A stretch of DNA of 64,000 nucleotides from Atopobium sp. oral taxon 199 str. F0494 (lineage in GTDB: Bacteria > Actinomycetota > Coriobacteriia > Coriobacteriales > Atopobiaceae), in the NCBI RefSeq assembly GCF_000411555.1, contig NZ_KE150486.1:806001-870000 (forward strand), in the 5' to 3' direction. A model generated the notes under the pieces. It was given only the letters and a program-made list of their open reading frames with translations, did not search any database and was not told the origin of the DNA. Within the stretch, counting starts at the first letter, position 1. Each line of letters begins with the position of its first letter. Shown here piece after piece: positions 42,929 through 51,796 of this stretch. A program made the position numbers and the translations under genes.

Positions 42929-43891
42929 GTGAGTGATCATATCGCGCAAAAAACAATCACCTATCCATCAGCAGACGGCGTCTCAACAGTAGTTGCAACC
43001 CTGTGGCTGCCACCTTCTGACGTCTCCTTGAAAGGTATCGTCCAGATCAGCCACGGCATGGTTGAGCACATTATGCGCTATGAGGCGTTTGCGTATGCTC
43101 TCTGTAACGCTGGATATATAGTAGCAGGTAATGATCACATTGGACATGGCCGCTCAAGCGCTCCTGAAGCACGAGGTGTACTCAATCCTCTCAAAGGTTC
43201 AGACATCCTTATCAAAGACACCGATACCCTTCGGCACCATATGACCGAACAATTTGGCACATCGCTTCCCTATGTTCTTTTTGGACACTCAATGGGAAGT
43301 TTTATCGTCCGAGCCTATGCCGGCAGATACAACGAAGACTTAGCCGGCGTTATCGCCTGTGGAACCGGTACTGTTTCTCCGCTTCTGTCAGATATAGGAT
43401 TTGCCGTTGCTCATCATCTGTGCAAAACAAAAAGCATCGAGTACCGCTCTGCCTTCGTGGATAATCTCGGCATCGGCGCCTACGCAAAAGCGGTTCCGGG
43501 GCCAACCAACTATGAATGGCTTTCCTATAACCAAGAAAATATAAGCTCATACATGGCGGATCCCGCTTGCGGATACATGTTTTCCGCAGGGGGATATGCC
43601 GCGCTTGCGAAACTCACCAAAGAAGCTTGTTCAAAAACGTCAGCCTCTCATATCCCGTCAACGCTTCCGTTCCTTTTTATCGCCGGCGCGGAAGATCCAG
43701 TCGGAGCAAACGGCAAAGGCGTACGCAAAGCGGCGCAGCTTACCAAAGACGCGGGCGTCACCGACGTTACGACAATTCTGTATCCCCATATGCGCCATGA
43801 AATTCTCAACGAGGATGCGCGCGAAACGGTCTTTAACGATGTCATCAGCTGGCTAGGGAGTCACCATGGCAACAATACCTCAACACGATAA
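42929..43891 (+). CDS. Alpha/beta hydrolase, monoacylglycerol lipase-like
   Basis: About 320 residues, no signal peptide. Features: GIVQISHGMVEHIMRYEAFAYALCNAGYIVAGNDHIGHGRS, the nucleophile elbow FGHSMGSF (Ser), a catalytic Asp region FIAGAEDPVG and a His in YPHMRHEILNE. This is the serine aminopeptidase S33/monoacylglycerol lipase group. GTG 42929 is favoured because GAGGGAGG is 5 nt upstream, over earlier GTG/ATG codons at 42866, 42887 and 42908. The 3' end overlaps the glycerol kinase start by 26 bases, suggesting coupled lipid-glycerol release and phosphorylation. Confidence 0.88.
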   Translation: MSDHIAQKTITYPSADGVSTVVATLWLPPSDVSLKGIVQISHGMVEHIMRYEAFAYALCNAGYIVAGNDHIGHGRSSAPEARGVLNPLKGSDILIKDTDTLRHHMTEQFGTSLPYVLFGHSMGSFIVRAYAGRYNEDLAGVIACGTGTVSPLLSDIGFAVAHHLCKTKSIEYRSAFVDNLGIGAYAKAVPGPTNYEWLSYNQENISSYMADPACGYMFSAGGYAALAKLTKEACSKTSASHIPSTLPFLFIAGAEDPVGANGKGVRKAAQLTKDAGVTDVTTILYPHMRHEILNEDARETVFNDVISWLGSHHGNNTSTR

Positions 43892-45374
43892 GTATGTCAT
43901 CGCCCTCGACCAAGGGACCACTTCCTCCCGAGCAGTGCTCATCAATCACGAAGGCCGCGTGGTCGACCTGGTACAGCGCCCCTTTGCGCAAATTTATCCG
44001 CAGCCGGGCTGGGTTGAGCACAACCCGCAAGATATCCTTTTCTCTCAAATTGGCGCCCTTACTGAGCTTATAACCAAACACGGCCTCACCGCCGATACCG
44101 TCGACTCGATTGGCATCGACAACCAGCGTGAAACTACACTGGTGTGGGATCCTGCCACCGGCGCTCCTGTATGCAACGCAATCGTGTGGCAATGCCGCCG
44201 CACCTCTGAACTTGTCGAGGAGATTTGCGGTTCTTCTCGCGTGAAAGAACTGATTCGCAAGAAGTGCGGTCTGCTCCCCGACGCCTATTTTTCAGCCAGT
44301 AAAATTCGCTGGATTCTTGACACCGTAGCCGGAGCGCGCGAGCGCACCGAAGCCGGCGATCTGCTCTTTGGCACCGTTGATACCTGGCTCATTTGGGTGC
44401 TGACAGGCGGTCTTGTACATGCAACCGATGTTTCCAACGCAAGCCGTACGATGCTCTACAACATTCACGAGAACTGCTGGGATAAAGAGCTGCTCGCCCT
44501 CTTCGACATCCCCGAGTGCATGCTTCCGGAAGTGCGGCGCTCATCGGGTTTCTTCGGCGAAACAAGCTATCCGGGTCTTCCCGCTGGTATTCCTATCACG
44601 GGCGTGGCCGGCGACCAGCAGGCCGCCCTTTTTGGTCAATGCTGTTTTGAGCCGGGGCAGGCGAAAAACACTTACGGAACCGGCTGCTTTATGCTGCTAC
44701 ACACTGGAACAAACGCCCATATGAGCAAAAATAACCTAGTCACCACCATTGTCGCCTCACCGCCAAATCAACCAAAGACCGAATACGCGCTCGAAGGCTC
44801 CGTATTTGTCGCCGGCGCGCTGATTCAATGGCTTCGCGATGAGCTTGGGTTAATTCAGACGGCAGCCGAGACATCGTATCTGGCAAAGAGCGTTTCCGAC
44901 ACAGGCGGAGTGTACATAGTCCCCGCCTTCACAGGACTTGGAGCCCCGTGGTGGCAGCCTGACGCGCGAGGCGAGATTACTGGCCTCACCCGCGGAACCA
45001 CCCGAGCTCACTTGGTACGAGCCGCTCTTGAAGCGCTCGCGTACCAGATTAAAGATCTGGCGGACGCCATGAGTTCTGATTGTGGCCATGAGCTTGCCGC
45101 GCTGAATGTTGACGGCGGCGCATCGGCAAACAATTTCCTCATGCAATTTCAGGCGGATTTGTTAGGTTGTACGCTGAGAAGACCGCAAAACACTGAAACA
45201 ACCTCACTGGGCGCCGCGTATCTGGCGGGTCTTTCAACGGGCTATTGGAGCAGCACGGAAGAACTGAAGGCGCTGCGTCAATCTGACGAGATTTTTGTGA
45301 GAAAAGCGTCTGAGAAAACGATGGAGCGTCTTTTTGACGGCTGGCATGTAGCTGTCAGACGAACGATGCAATGA
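43866..45374 (+). CDS. glpK: Glycerol kinase
   Basis: Phosphorylates glycerol to glycerol 3-phosphate. 502 residues, normal length. FGGY-family signatures: YVIALDQGTTSSRAVLIN, GWVEHNPQDIL, IGIDNQRETTLVWDPATG, GVAGDQQAALFGQCCFEPGQAKNTYGTGCF, and LNVDGGASANNFLMQFQADLLG. It overlaps the hydrolase gene and has GGGAG before its ATG, arguing for translational coupling. No glycerol facilitator or glycerol-3-phosphate dehydrogenase is nearby. Confidence 0.97.
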   Translation: MATIPQHDKYVIALDQGTTSSRAVLINHEGRVVDLVQRPFAQIYPQPGWVEHNPQDILFSQIGALTELITKHGLTADTVDSIGIDNQRETTLVWDPATGAPVCNAIVWQCRRTSELVEEICGSSRVKELIRKKCGLLPDAYFSASKIRWILDTVAGARERTEAGDLLFGTVDTWLIWVLTGGLVHATDVSNASRTMLYNIHENCWDKELLALFDIPECMLPEVRRSSGFFGETSYPGLPAGIPITGVAGDQQAALFGQCCFEPGQAKNTYGTGCFMLLHTGTNAHMSKNNLVTTIVASPPNQPKTEYALEGSVFVAGALIQWLRDELGLIQTAAETSYLAKSVSDTGGVYIVPAFTGLGAPWWQPDARGEITGLTRGTTRAHLVRAALEALAYQIKDLADAMSSDCGHELAALNVDGGASANNFLMQFQADLLGCTLRRPQNTETTSLGAAYLAGLSTGYWSSTEELKALRQSDEIFVRKASEKTMERLFDGWHVAVRRTMQ

Positions 45375-45733
45375 CGGTCTTGCGAACATGTCATTGTGCG
45401 GACAGGCCAACGCAACTATAGCAACGTCTTCACAGAGCGCTGCCGAATTGTGAGGACAGAGCGAGTTTAGGGCAGACTAAAGCAGGAGGACTTCTCGGAG
45501 CCTGCCATAGGACGGAGCTGCAACAAGTGTGCGACCACGAGGTAAATCACGCCCCGTCCTATGGCCACGTTGTCTCGAGAATCGAGAAACCGCAATTGGT
45601 GCAAACCAAAAGCCGCCAACAAAAAACGAGTATTGGGGGATGCTCGTCTCTTTCTCAACGTATCACTATTGTTAGCAGAAAAAACTTTTTATATAAGCGA
45701 GAAGTGCAAATTTCTTGTAAAAGAATATAACAC
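45375..45733. other. 359-bp gap with strong RNA-like secondary structure
   Basis: No credible gene. It holds a 12-bp perfect inverted repeat (45504-45515 with 45554-45565), a GCAGG/CCTGC hairpin just before it (45482-45505), and a 5-bp hairpin TTGGT-GCAA-ACCAA with a GNRA-type loop (about 45596-45609). It also has a degenerate TTGTG(C/A)GGACAG repeat at about 45394 and 45448. The region lies between convergent glpK and the prepilin peptidase gene. Confidence 0.5.
45482..45565 (+). ncRNA. Candidate structured RNA (orientation uncertain)
   Basis: Two consecutive helices: GCAGG/CCTGC enclosing a CTTCTCG word, and GCCATAGGACGG/CCGTCCTATGGC enclosing a 38-nt loop that can fold further. The match is perfect over 12 bp, unlikely by chance in so short a region. 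I do not recognise an RNA family. It could be a processed 3' region of glpK, an independent small RNA, or a transcription-termination structure. Confidence 0.25.
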
Positions 45734-46279
45734 CTACAAATAATTGGCAAGTTTCAAACAGACAATCACGCCCGTCGCTATAAAGGGCACAAAGGGAAAA
45801 GTTGCGTTATATATAAGGAATGAACTGCTCTTTTGAGAACTTTGTGCCTCTTTTTGTTTTCTTTTGAGATTGGCTATCCGCCATCCATACAAGAACATAA
45901 CACTTGTGACGCATGCGATAAACATCACCAGCATCATACTCTCAACGCCAAAAATTCCCGCAAGCGCAGAAAGCAGCTTTATATCGCCCCCTCCGATGCC
46001 TGCACGCCCGCATATGAACCTCGCTATTCTTGAGGTGACGAGAAGCACTGTCAGAGTGTAAAAAAGACTCACCAGAAACCACATTGCTCTTTCACCTGCT
46101 GCATTTCCTTCAGGGTGTGAGCCTGCCACTGCATCAAGTATTCCTATGACAGCGATGCAGAGAGGTATTTGATTGGGAACTTTTCTTGTTTTAACGTCAA
46201 TAACCGATGCGATTGCTATCACTATCAGTACAAGCGCCACAGCAAGCGGCGACGGCCGAGTCAAAGCGTCGCCTCTCAT
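45734..46279 (-). CDS. A24-family prepilin peptidase (small form)
   Basis: 181 residues, about six membrane segments. The two catalytic Asp residues appear in IASVIDVKTRKVPNQIP and GRAGIGGGDIKLLSALAG (GxGD motif). The short form without an N-methylation domain resembles CpaA/TadV-type peptidases, which mature type IV or Tad pilins. No pilin or secretion ATPase gene is in the window, so its substrates are encoded elsewhere. GGGAGG lies upstream of the start. It suggests the organism can assemble type IV-like pili or competence pili. Confidence 0.9.
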   Translation of the reverse strand: MRGDALTRPSPLAVALVLIVIAIASVIDVKTRKVPNQIPLCIAVIGILDAVAGSHPEGNAAGERAMWFLVSLFYTLTVLLVTSRIARFICGRAGIGGGDIKLLSALAGIFGVESMMLVMFIACVTSVMFLYGWRIANLKRKQKEAQSSQKSSSFLIYNATFPFVPFIATGVIVCLKLANYL

Positions 46280-46642
46280 ATGCCCGCCACCTCCCCTCCG
46301 GATCCGTCTCTTATATCCTTATGCACAGCGTAGCTGAACAACACAAATTACTGCTTCACAAAAGCGGGTATTTCTCACGAAAAAGAGCTGGATACTACCA
46401 GTGCGCTACCGAAAAAGACCGATGCAGAAGCGCTTTGGAGAGCGCGATATTTGTATGCCTTCACCGGTTTCGTCAACTATCGGTCAGATTCGAATTTTGT
46501 ACTGCCACCGTGCGCATTTTTCGTATTGCCGCTGTGCCCTTTGCAACGCCGTTGTGCGACTTTTTTGTACCGTCACCGAGCGCAGGCAACTCCGCTACAC
46601 TCATGTCAGTGCACCGTACAGGTAATTGAGCGAAGGAACTCC
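46280..46642. other. Divergent intergenic region upstream of pth2
   Basis: 363 bp between divergent start codons with no credible gene; two long overlapping open frames here lack ribosome-binding sites and are low complexity. Its right part is a 20-24 bp degenerate tandem repeat (46495-46582). Confidence 0.5.
46495..46582. repeat. 20-24 bp degenerate tandem repeat upstream of pth2
   Basis: About four units of the form TTTTGTACTGCCACCGTGCG, with lengths 24, 23, 21 and 20 bp. Ends 60 bp before the start of pth2. Confidence 0.65.
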
Positions 46643-47083
46643 ATGGCTGATTCAGGCTACAAGGCAAAACAAATGATCGTTATGAGGCGTGATCTTAAGA
46701 TGCGCAAAGGTAAAATTGCCGCGCAGGCGGGACACGCTTGTGTTGAAGCAACGCTTATGGCACTTGCGCGCGAGCACCGCCTCTCACAGGTACGCGTCAA
46801 CGCCGCTGAAAGCTGGGTGTATCTCGACCATCAACAAGGTGACGCAACGCCGCTCTCAGACTGGTTTGACGCAGGCGTCGCAAAGGTATGCGTCTATGTA
46901 GACTCAGAGGATGCCTTACTTGACCTCTATGAACGCGGACGCGAGCTCGGTTTTGCCGTCGCTCTCGTACGAGATGCGGGGTTTACGGAGTTTCACGGCG
47001 AACCAACGTTTACCTGCCTTGCTTTCGAGCCCCTTACAGCAGATCTCATCGATCCCCTCACGGGCGAACTGCCGCTCTTCTAG
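46643..47083 (+). CDS. pth2: Peptidyl-tRNA hydrolase, archaeal/eukaryotic type (Pth2)
   Basis: Recycles peptidyl-tRNA. 146 residues. The N-terminal AKQMIVMRRDLKMRKGKIAAQAGHACVEATL contains the Pth2 family hallmark KxGKxAAQxxHA; the middle VCVYVDSEDALLDLYERGRELGFAVALVRDAGFTEF and the end PTFTCLAFEPLTADLIDPLTGELPLF also match. This form is typical of archaea and eukaryotes but is also found in actinobacteria. Whether a bacterial-type pth also exists cannot be seen here. ATG 46643 has GAAGGA upstream. Confidence 0.93.
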   Translation: MADSGYKAKQMIVMRRDLKMRKGKIAAQAGHACVEATLMALAREHRLSQVRVNAAESWVYLDHQQGDATPLSDWFDAGVAKVCVYVDSEDALLDLYERGRELGFAVALVRDAGFTEFHGEPTFTCLAFEPLTADLIDPLTGELPLF

Positions 47084-47093
47084 GACGTCTCTT

Positions 47094-47546
47094 TTAGAGC
47101 AGAAAGCACCTGCCCATAACCTCGTCGTATATGACCGCTACCAAAAACGAACCGGCAGCCGCTATCAAGATTGCCGTAGCCCATTCAATACCGGCCGGCG
47201 CAAGATGTTTGATTCGGGAGTCCAGTTTCCCGTCATCGTCAATATGCGTTTCCAGCGCGGTAATGTCTTTCGTAAAGCCGCGCTGCTTTTCCGCATATTC
47301 GCGCCCGGAGAATAACATGCCCACACCGGACGCAATGATTCCCAAGGAAGAAACCACATACAGCACGCGGCGCGTCCAGTCAGATCCAATCTCAATATTG
47401 CCGCCCGAGGTCAGAGTAGCAAAAAGAAAGACGAAAATGCCTAGTCCAACGGCCGCGATCATACCGTAGCCAAAGGCCACAGCCGCGCTCTTTGCAACAA
47501 CCTGTACGCGAGAAGAACTTCTCGGCCGGTCGGTTTTTATAGTCAT
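47094..47546 (-). CDS. Membrane protein with two to three hydrophobic segments
   Basis: 150 residues. Transmembrane candidates: VAFGYGMIAAVGLGIFVFLFATLT, VLYVVSSLGIIASGVGMLFSG and WATAILIAAAGSFLVAVIYDEVM. Between them lies a basic/acidic loop with QRGFTKDITALETHIDDDGKL. Not recognised. ATG 47546 has AAAGGA upstream; the longest frame starts at 47615. An inverted GCGAGAAG/CTTCTCGG pair lies within codons near the N-terminus. Convergent with pth2. Confidence 0.75.
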   Translation of the reverse strand: MTIKTDRPRSSSRVQVVAKSAAVAFGYGMIAAVGLGIFVFLFATLTSGGNIEIGSDWTRRVLYVVSSLGIIASGVGMLFSGREYAEKQRGFTKDITALETHIDDDGKLDSRIKHLAPAGIEWATAILIAAAGSFLVAVIYDEVMGRCFLL

Positions 47547-47672
47547 GCTTATCCTTTCGCGGCCCTGGGGCTTCTCGCTTGCTACTCTTTTGCAGAGCCG
47601 CAAGCGCTCACTCAATTATTGTCCGCCCTCGATGATACAATCACTGCAATACATAGCTCAAGGGAGACGTCT

Positions 47673-49154
47673 ATGCGCATTGGATTTGACAACGATACCT
47701 ATATCAGCATGCAGGCGGAAAGGATTCGCCAGCGCATCGGCGAATTCGGAGGAAAGCTCTACCTGGAGTTTGGCGGAAAACTGTTGGACGACAACCATGC
47801 TTCCCGCGTACTTCCGGGATTCGAACCGGATTCAAAAGCTCGCATGCTGCAACAGCTTGCAGAAGAGGCGGAGGTTGTCTTTGCCATCAGCGCCGCAGAC
47901 ATTGAATCGGGCAAACGTCGCAGCGACATCGGCGTAACCTATGCCGATGACGTCTTGCGCCTTATGGATGTGTTCCGCGGGCGGGGACTTGCTATCGGCG
48001 GCGTAGTCATTACACGCTTTTCAGGACAGCCAAAAGCCGAGGCCTATCAAACGCGCCTGGAAAACATGGGTATACCGGTCTATCGTCACTATCCCATCAA
48101 AGGATATCCCGCAAATATCGACCTCATCGTTTCGGAAGACGGTTACGGTAAAAATGAATACGTCAAGACGACGCATCCGCTGGTGGTCGTAACGGCTCCG
48201 GGTCCCGGATCGGGCAAGCTCGCGGTCTGTCTTTCCCAGCTGTACAACGAAAACTCTCGCGGCGTGAAGGCAGGATACGCAAAGTTTGAGACGTTCCCCG
48301 TTTGGAACCTGCCCCTCAAGCATCCGGTAAACGTCGCCTATGAAGCGGCGACGGCAGACCTTGACGATAATAACGTCATCGATCCGTATCACCTGGAGGC
48401 TCACGGCGTAATCACCGTCAACTACAACCGCGATGTTGAAGCATTTCCCGTGCTGAAGGCGATTATGGAAAAGATTGCCGGCGAAAGCCCCTATCAATCC
48501 CCCACTGATATGGGCGTCAACATGGTAGGAAAGTGCATCACTGATGATGATGCCTGCCAGGACGCAAGCCGCAACGAAATTGTCCGCCGCTGGTTCAGAA
48601 CGGCGGAACGCTTTGAGCGCACCGGCATGGGAGAGCGCGAACTCGACAAGATCAATCTTCTTATGAAGGAAGTCAGAGTTGACCAGAATTACTCCCCCGC
48701 GCACGCAACTGCCCTACTAAAGGCCGAAGTTACCGGAAAGCAAGCCGGCGCTCTAGTAACACCTGATGGCACCGTCATTACCGGCAAGGCCTCGGAGCTT
48801 CTTGACGCAAGCGCCTCGGTGCTTCTCAAGTCACTCAAATACGTTGCGCATGTAGATAAGAAGGCTTTTATCGTTTCCAACGAAGCCCTGGAGCCTATTT
48901 GCAGCCTGAAGTCGGCAACCCTGAAAGAAAAACAGCACGCGCTCACCGCCGGCGAAATGCTCATCGCGCTTTCCATCAGCTCCATCTCAAACGACCTCGC
49001 AAAGCAAGCGGTCGCTTCCGCAGATCTGCTCAGAGGCTGCGACGTGTACTTCTCGTCCATTATTCCTCGAGACGATGAAGACGTTTTTCGAAAACTGGGC
49101 ATCAACGTATGCTGCGAGCCTCTATTTGAGCAGGGATCGTTTTATCACCAGTGA
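47673..49154 (+). CDS. DUF1846-family protein
   Basis: About 493 residues, cytoplasmic. Matches the DUF1846 family by IGFDNDTYISMQAERIRQRIGEFGGKLYLEFGGKLLDD at the start, GVVITRFSGQPKAEAY, TAPGPGSGKLAVCLSQLYNENSRGVKAGYAKFETFPVWNL (a nucleotide-loop-like motif), and DMGVNMVGKCITDDDACQDASRNEIVRRWFR. Structures are known for the family but no biochemical function is established. ATG 47673 has AAGGGAG upstream. The GH25 gene starts inside its stop codon. Confidence 0.92.
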   Translation: MRIGFDNDTYISMQAERIRQRIGEFGGKLYLEFGGKLLDDNHASRVLPGFEPDSKARMLQQLAEEAEVVFAISAADIESGKRRSDIGVTYADDVLRLMDVFRGRGLAIGGVVITRFSGQPKAEAYQTRLENMGIPVYRHYPIKGYPANIDLIVSEDGYGKNEYVKTTHPLVVVTAPGPGSGKLAVCLSQLYNENSRGVKAGYAKFETFPVWNLPLKHPVNVAYEAATADLDDNNVIDPYHLEAHGVITVNYNRDVEAFPVLKAIMEKIAGESPYQSPTDMGVNMVGKCITDDDACQDASRNEIVRRWFRTAERFERTGMGERELDKINLLMKEVRVDQNYSPAHATALLKAEVTGKQAGALVTPDGTVITGKASELLDASASVLLKSLKYVAHVDKKAFIVSNEALEPICSLKSATLKEKQHALTAGEMLIALSISSISNDLAKQAVASADLLRGCDVYFSSIIPRDDEDVFRKLGINVCCEPLFEQGSFYHQ

Positions 49155-50035
49155 GCACGCGATCAACAAAGAACCGCTCAAAAAAGACAGCCGCGCGCCA
49201 TCTGATGAACCGTCGTGTCATCGGGCTCGGACTGCTGCTTATGGGCATCGTCTTTGCCGTTGCCCTTATAGAGTCCTGCACCCATTCTCGTCTCTTTCCT
49301 TTCCCAAAAACGCCTCCATCCGTCAATCAGACGCCGTATGACTGGAGCAATCTGCAGCGAGATAACAAAGGGCGCCTGAGCTATATTCGTGACGGCAAAA
49401 CCCTTTCACGCACGGGCATCGATGTTTCTTCTCACCAGCAGACAATCGACTGGGGTGGCGTCGCCCAGGACAGTATTTCATTCGCGTATATCCGCATCGG
49501 CTTTCGCGGCACATCAGAGGGATCTCTGAGCGCAGATAGTTTCTACGAGCAAAATATCGCCGGAGCTAAGGCCGCGGGACTTGACGTGGGCGTGTATTTT
49601 TACTCGCAGGCCATCACTGAGGACGAGGCTCGCGAAGAAGCTCGGTTTGTTTTGCAACAGCTCAACGGGCAGACTCTTGACTATCCCGTAGCGTATGATT
49701 TGGAACCCTCGCCTGACGGCGGCGGTCGCGCGGACAATTTGAGCCAAGAGCAAGCAACGGCTCTTGCCAAGGCATTTTGCGATGAAATCAGACGAGGAGG
49801 CTATCGCGCCATCGTATACGGCAATGCCTATGACCTAAGCAGATACGATCTCTCAACGCTCTCGGAAAACATCTGGCTCGCTCAATATGACGGTGTACCT
49901 GACGGATCGATATCATTTGTTATGTGGCAATACACCTCAAAAGGCGAGGTCAACGGCATCTCAAGACCCGTAGACATTACGCTTGACTTGTCTGACGTCG
50001 CACAACTCGCGTCTGAGTCGCAGCAACATCAGTAG
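49151..50035 (+). CDS. GH25-family lysozyme-like cell wall hydrolase
   Basis: 294 residues. N-terminal basic tail, a membrane anchor/signal (VIGLGLLLMGIVFAVALIESC) and a GH25 domain: TGIDVSSHQQTIDWGGVAQDSISFAYIRIGFRG, GLDVGVYFYSQAITEDEAREEA, YPVAYDLEPSP with the catalytic Asp/Glu, and FVMWQYTSKGEVNGISRPVDI. Acts as N-acetylmuramidase outside the membrane. The GTG start overlaps the upstream stop (GTGA). The C-terminus ends QLASESQQHQ just before a short CAG/CAT-rich repeat. Confidence 0.92.
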   Translation: MSTRSTKNRSKKTAARHLMNRRVIGLGLLLMGIVFAVALIESCTHSRLFPFPKTPPSVNQTPYDWSNLQRDNKGRLSYIRDGKTLSRTGIDVSSHQQTIDWGGVAQDSISFAYIRIGFRGTSEGSLSADSFYEQNIAGAKAAGLDVGVYFYSQAITEDEAREEARFVLQQLNGQTLDYPVAYDLEPSPDGGGRADNLSQEQATALAKAFCDEIRRGGYRAIVYGNAYDLSRYDLSTLSENIWLAQYDGVPDGSISFVMWQYTSKGEVNGISRPVDITLDLSDVAQLASESQQHQ

Positions 50036-50059
50036 CAGCTCCAGTGGCATCAGCAGCGG

Positions 50060-50524
50060 CTAATTGACCGACATGGTCCCCGTAACCATCGTCTGCGCGT
50101 CAGCGGGCGATGAATTTGACGCGGCGCCTCGCGAACAAGAACCAATCAGCGTCACCGCAAGCCATACCACAATGAGAATAATCACGATACCTGCAATGAC
50201 CCGGCCTGCTCGCATGCGGGAAGAACGGCGGCGCTTGTCGGCATAGACCGCCTGAGCTTCATCGCGTGGATTGAGCGTTCCGTACCGCCGCCCGTATCGT
50301 GACGCTCGGCTTCCCCGCGCACGCGCAGCGTCCGCACGTGCATGACGCACAGGGTCGCTGCGGTGCTCGTTTTGGCTGCGCATATGAGCGGCGACATGGC
50401 CGCCGGCTGCCGACCGTCGAGACGGTGAACCTTCCTTGCGCGGCGCCGTAGAGCCGTCACGAGACACCGTAGGAGGCACCTGCGCCACCCGGCGCGGACG
50501 TCCGAATAAGTTCCTTTGTGCCAT
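50060..50524 (-). CDS. Basic single-pass membrane protein
   Basis: 154 residues. The N-terminal 105 residues are Arg/Ala/Ser-rich and disordered-looking (GRPRRVAQVPP..., SRRSAAGGHVAAHMRSQ), ending in RRSSRMRAGR before a single membrane segment VIAGIVIILIVVWLAVTLIGSC; the C-terminus is short and polar and would face outside. Possibly a division- or envelope-associated protein, but no domain is recognised. A start at ATG 50524 is simply the longest frame; the ribosome-binding site is unclear. Confidence 0.6.
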   Translation of the reverse strand: MAQRNLFGRPRRVAQVPPTVSRDGSTAPRKEGSPSRRSAAGGHVAAHMRSQNEHRSDPVRHARADAARARGSRASRYGRRYGTLNPRDEAQAVYADKRRRSSRMRAGRVIAGIVIILIVVWLAVTLIGSCSRGAASNSSPADAQTMVTGTMSVN

Positions 50525-50728
50525 TGCCCGCCAATCTTCTCAACCAAAAAACACTGATGCAGCGTTTCAAACAGCTATGAATATACTGCAATTTCAGACT
50601 CTTCTCGCCAAAAAACCGCAACAAGGTTACGTATTGCGCATTGAGAGACATTTTTTCGCATAAGGCAGGTACAATGATTCGGCCGGCTGTTTTGCGCGGA
50701 AAGGATTGCGGGAGAGGGCCACAACAAG

Positions 50729-51796
50729 ATGAAAAAGCTTCTGATTTTGGCAACGGGCGGAACGATTGCGTCCGTTTCTACCGACGCTGGGCTTGTTCCG
50801 AATATTTCCGGAAAAGACCTGGTTAAAAGCGTTCCGCTCATTAACGAGATGTGCGAGTTTGACTTCTTGCAGCTCATGAATATCGACAGCACAAATATGC
50901 GCCCCCGTGATTGGATGCGTATACGCGCGTGCATTGTCGAGAAGTACGACGACTACGATGCTTTTGTCATTTTGCACGGCACTGATACCATGGCATATAC
51001 CGCGGCGGCTCTTTCATATCTGATTCAAAACAGCCAAAAACCGATTGTACTTACCGGCTCCCAGCAGCCAATGGCAAATCCGTTTACCGATGCCAAACTT
51101 AATCTGTACCATTCGGTTCTCTATGCTATCGATGATTTCAGCTGCGGCGTCGTTGTGGTCTTTGGCAATGAAGTCATTGCGGGAACCCGCGCTCACAAGC
51201 AGCGCACACTTAGTTTCAATGCGTTTACCAGTATGAACTTTCCAGCCCTCGCTCACATTAGGGGAAATAAAATCATTCGCAGCTACGCGGGGATGGGCGC
51301 CGGCAACAGCGAACTCTGCACTATGCCCACAAAGCCGCACGATGCCTTAGTCAAACCAGACTCCCCGAAATTGCAAACATACGACCGTCTCAACGAGCGC
51401 GTCATTGTCCTGAAGCTGACGCCGGAATTAAACCCGAGCATTTTCTATCTGCTGAAGCGCGATTACGACGCCATTGTTTTGGAAACCTTCGGCATCGGCG
51501 GCATTCCCGATCACGACGGCGAATATGAGAAGGCCATCGATGATTGGATCGCATCCGGTCGCAGCATCGTTGTTACGACGCAGGTACCTGAGGAAGGTCT
51601 TGACCTTGGCGTTTATCAGGTCGGCCACACCTACGCGCAAAAGCGCGGCGTTTTGAGCGGGGATGACATGAGCACTGAGGCGCTTGTCGCTAAAACCATG
51701 TGGGTGCTCGGTCAGACGAATGACCAAGATGAAATCTCAAAGCTTTTTTATCGCGTCGTTTTCCACGATCGTGTACCCGGACAGCGGCCAGCATGA
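50729..51796 (+). CDS. ansA: L-asparaginase, type I-like
   Basis: 355 residues, no signal peptide. The N-terminal LLILATGGTIASVSTDAGLVP carries the first catalytic Thr motif and FVILHGTDTMAYTAAALSYL the second; TGSQQPMANPFTDAKLNL and LETFGIGGIPDHDGEYEKAI are typical of the type I cytoplasmic enzymes. Hydrolyses asparagine to aspartate and ammonia. Its stop overlaps the EamA start by four bases (ATGA), forming a two-gene operon. Confidence 0.94.
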   Translation: MKKLLILATGGTIASVSTDAGLVPNISGKDLVKSVPLINEMCEFDFLQLMNIDSTNMRPRDWMRIRACIVEKYDDYDAFVILHGTDTMAYTAAALSYLIQNSQKPIVLTGSQQPMANPFTDAKLNLYHSVLYAIDDFSCGVVVVFGNEVIAGTRAHKQRTLSFNAFTSMNFPALAHIRGNKIIRSYAGMGAGNSELCTMPTKPHDALVKPDSPKLQTYDRLNERVIVLKLTPELNPSIFYLLKRDYDAIVLETFGIGGIPDHDGEYEKAIDDWIASGRSIVVTTQVPEEGLDLGVYQVGHTYAQKRGVLSGDDMSTEALVAKTMWVLGQTNDQDEISKLFYRVVFHDRVPGQRPA

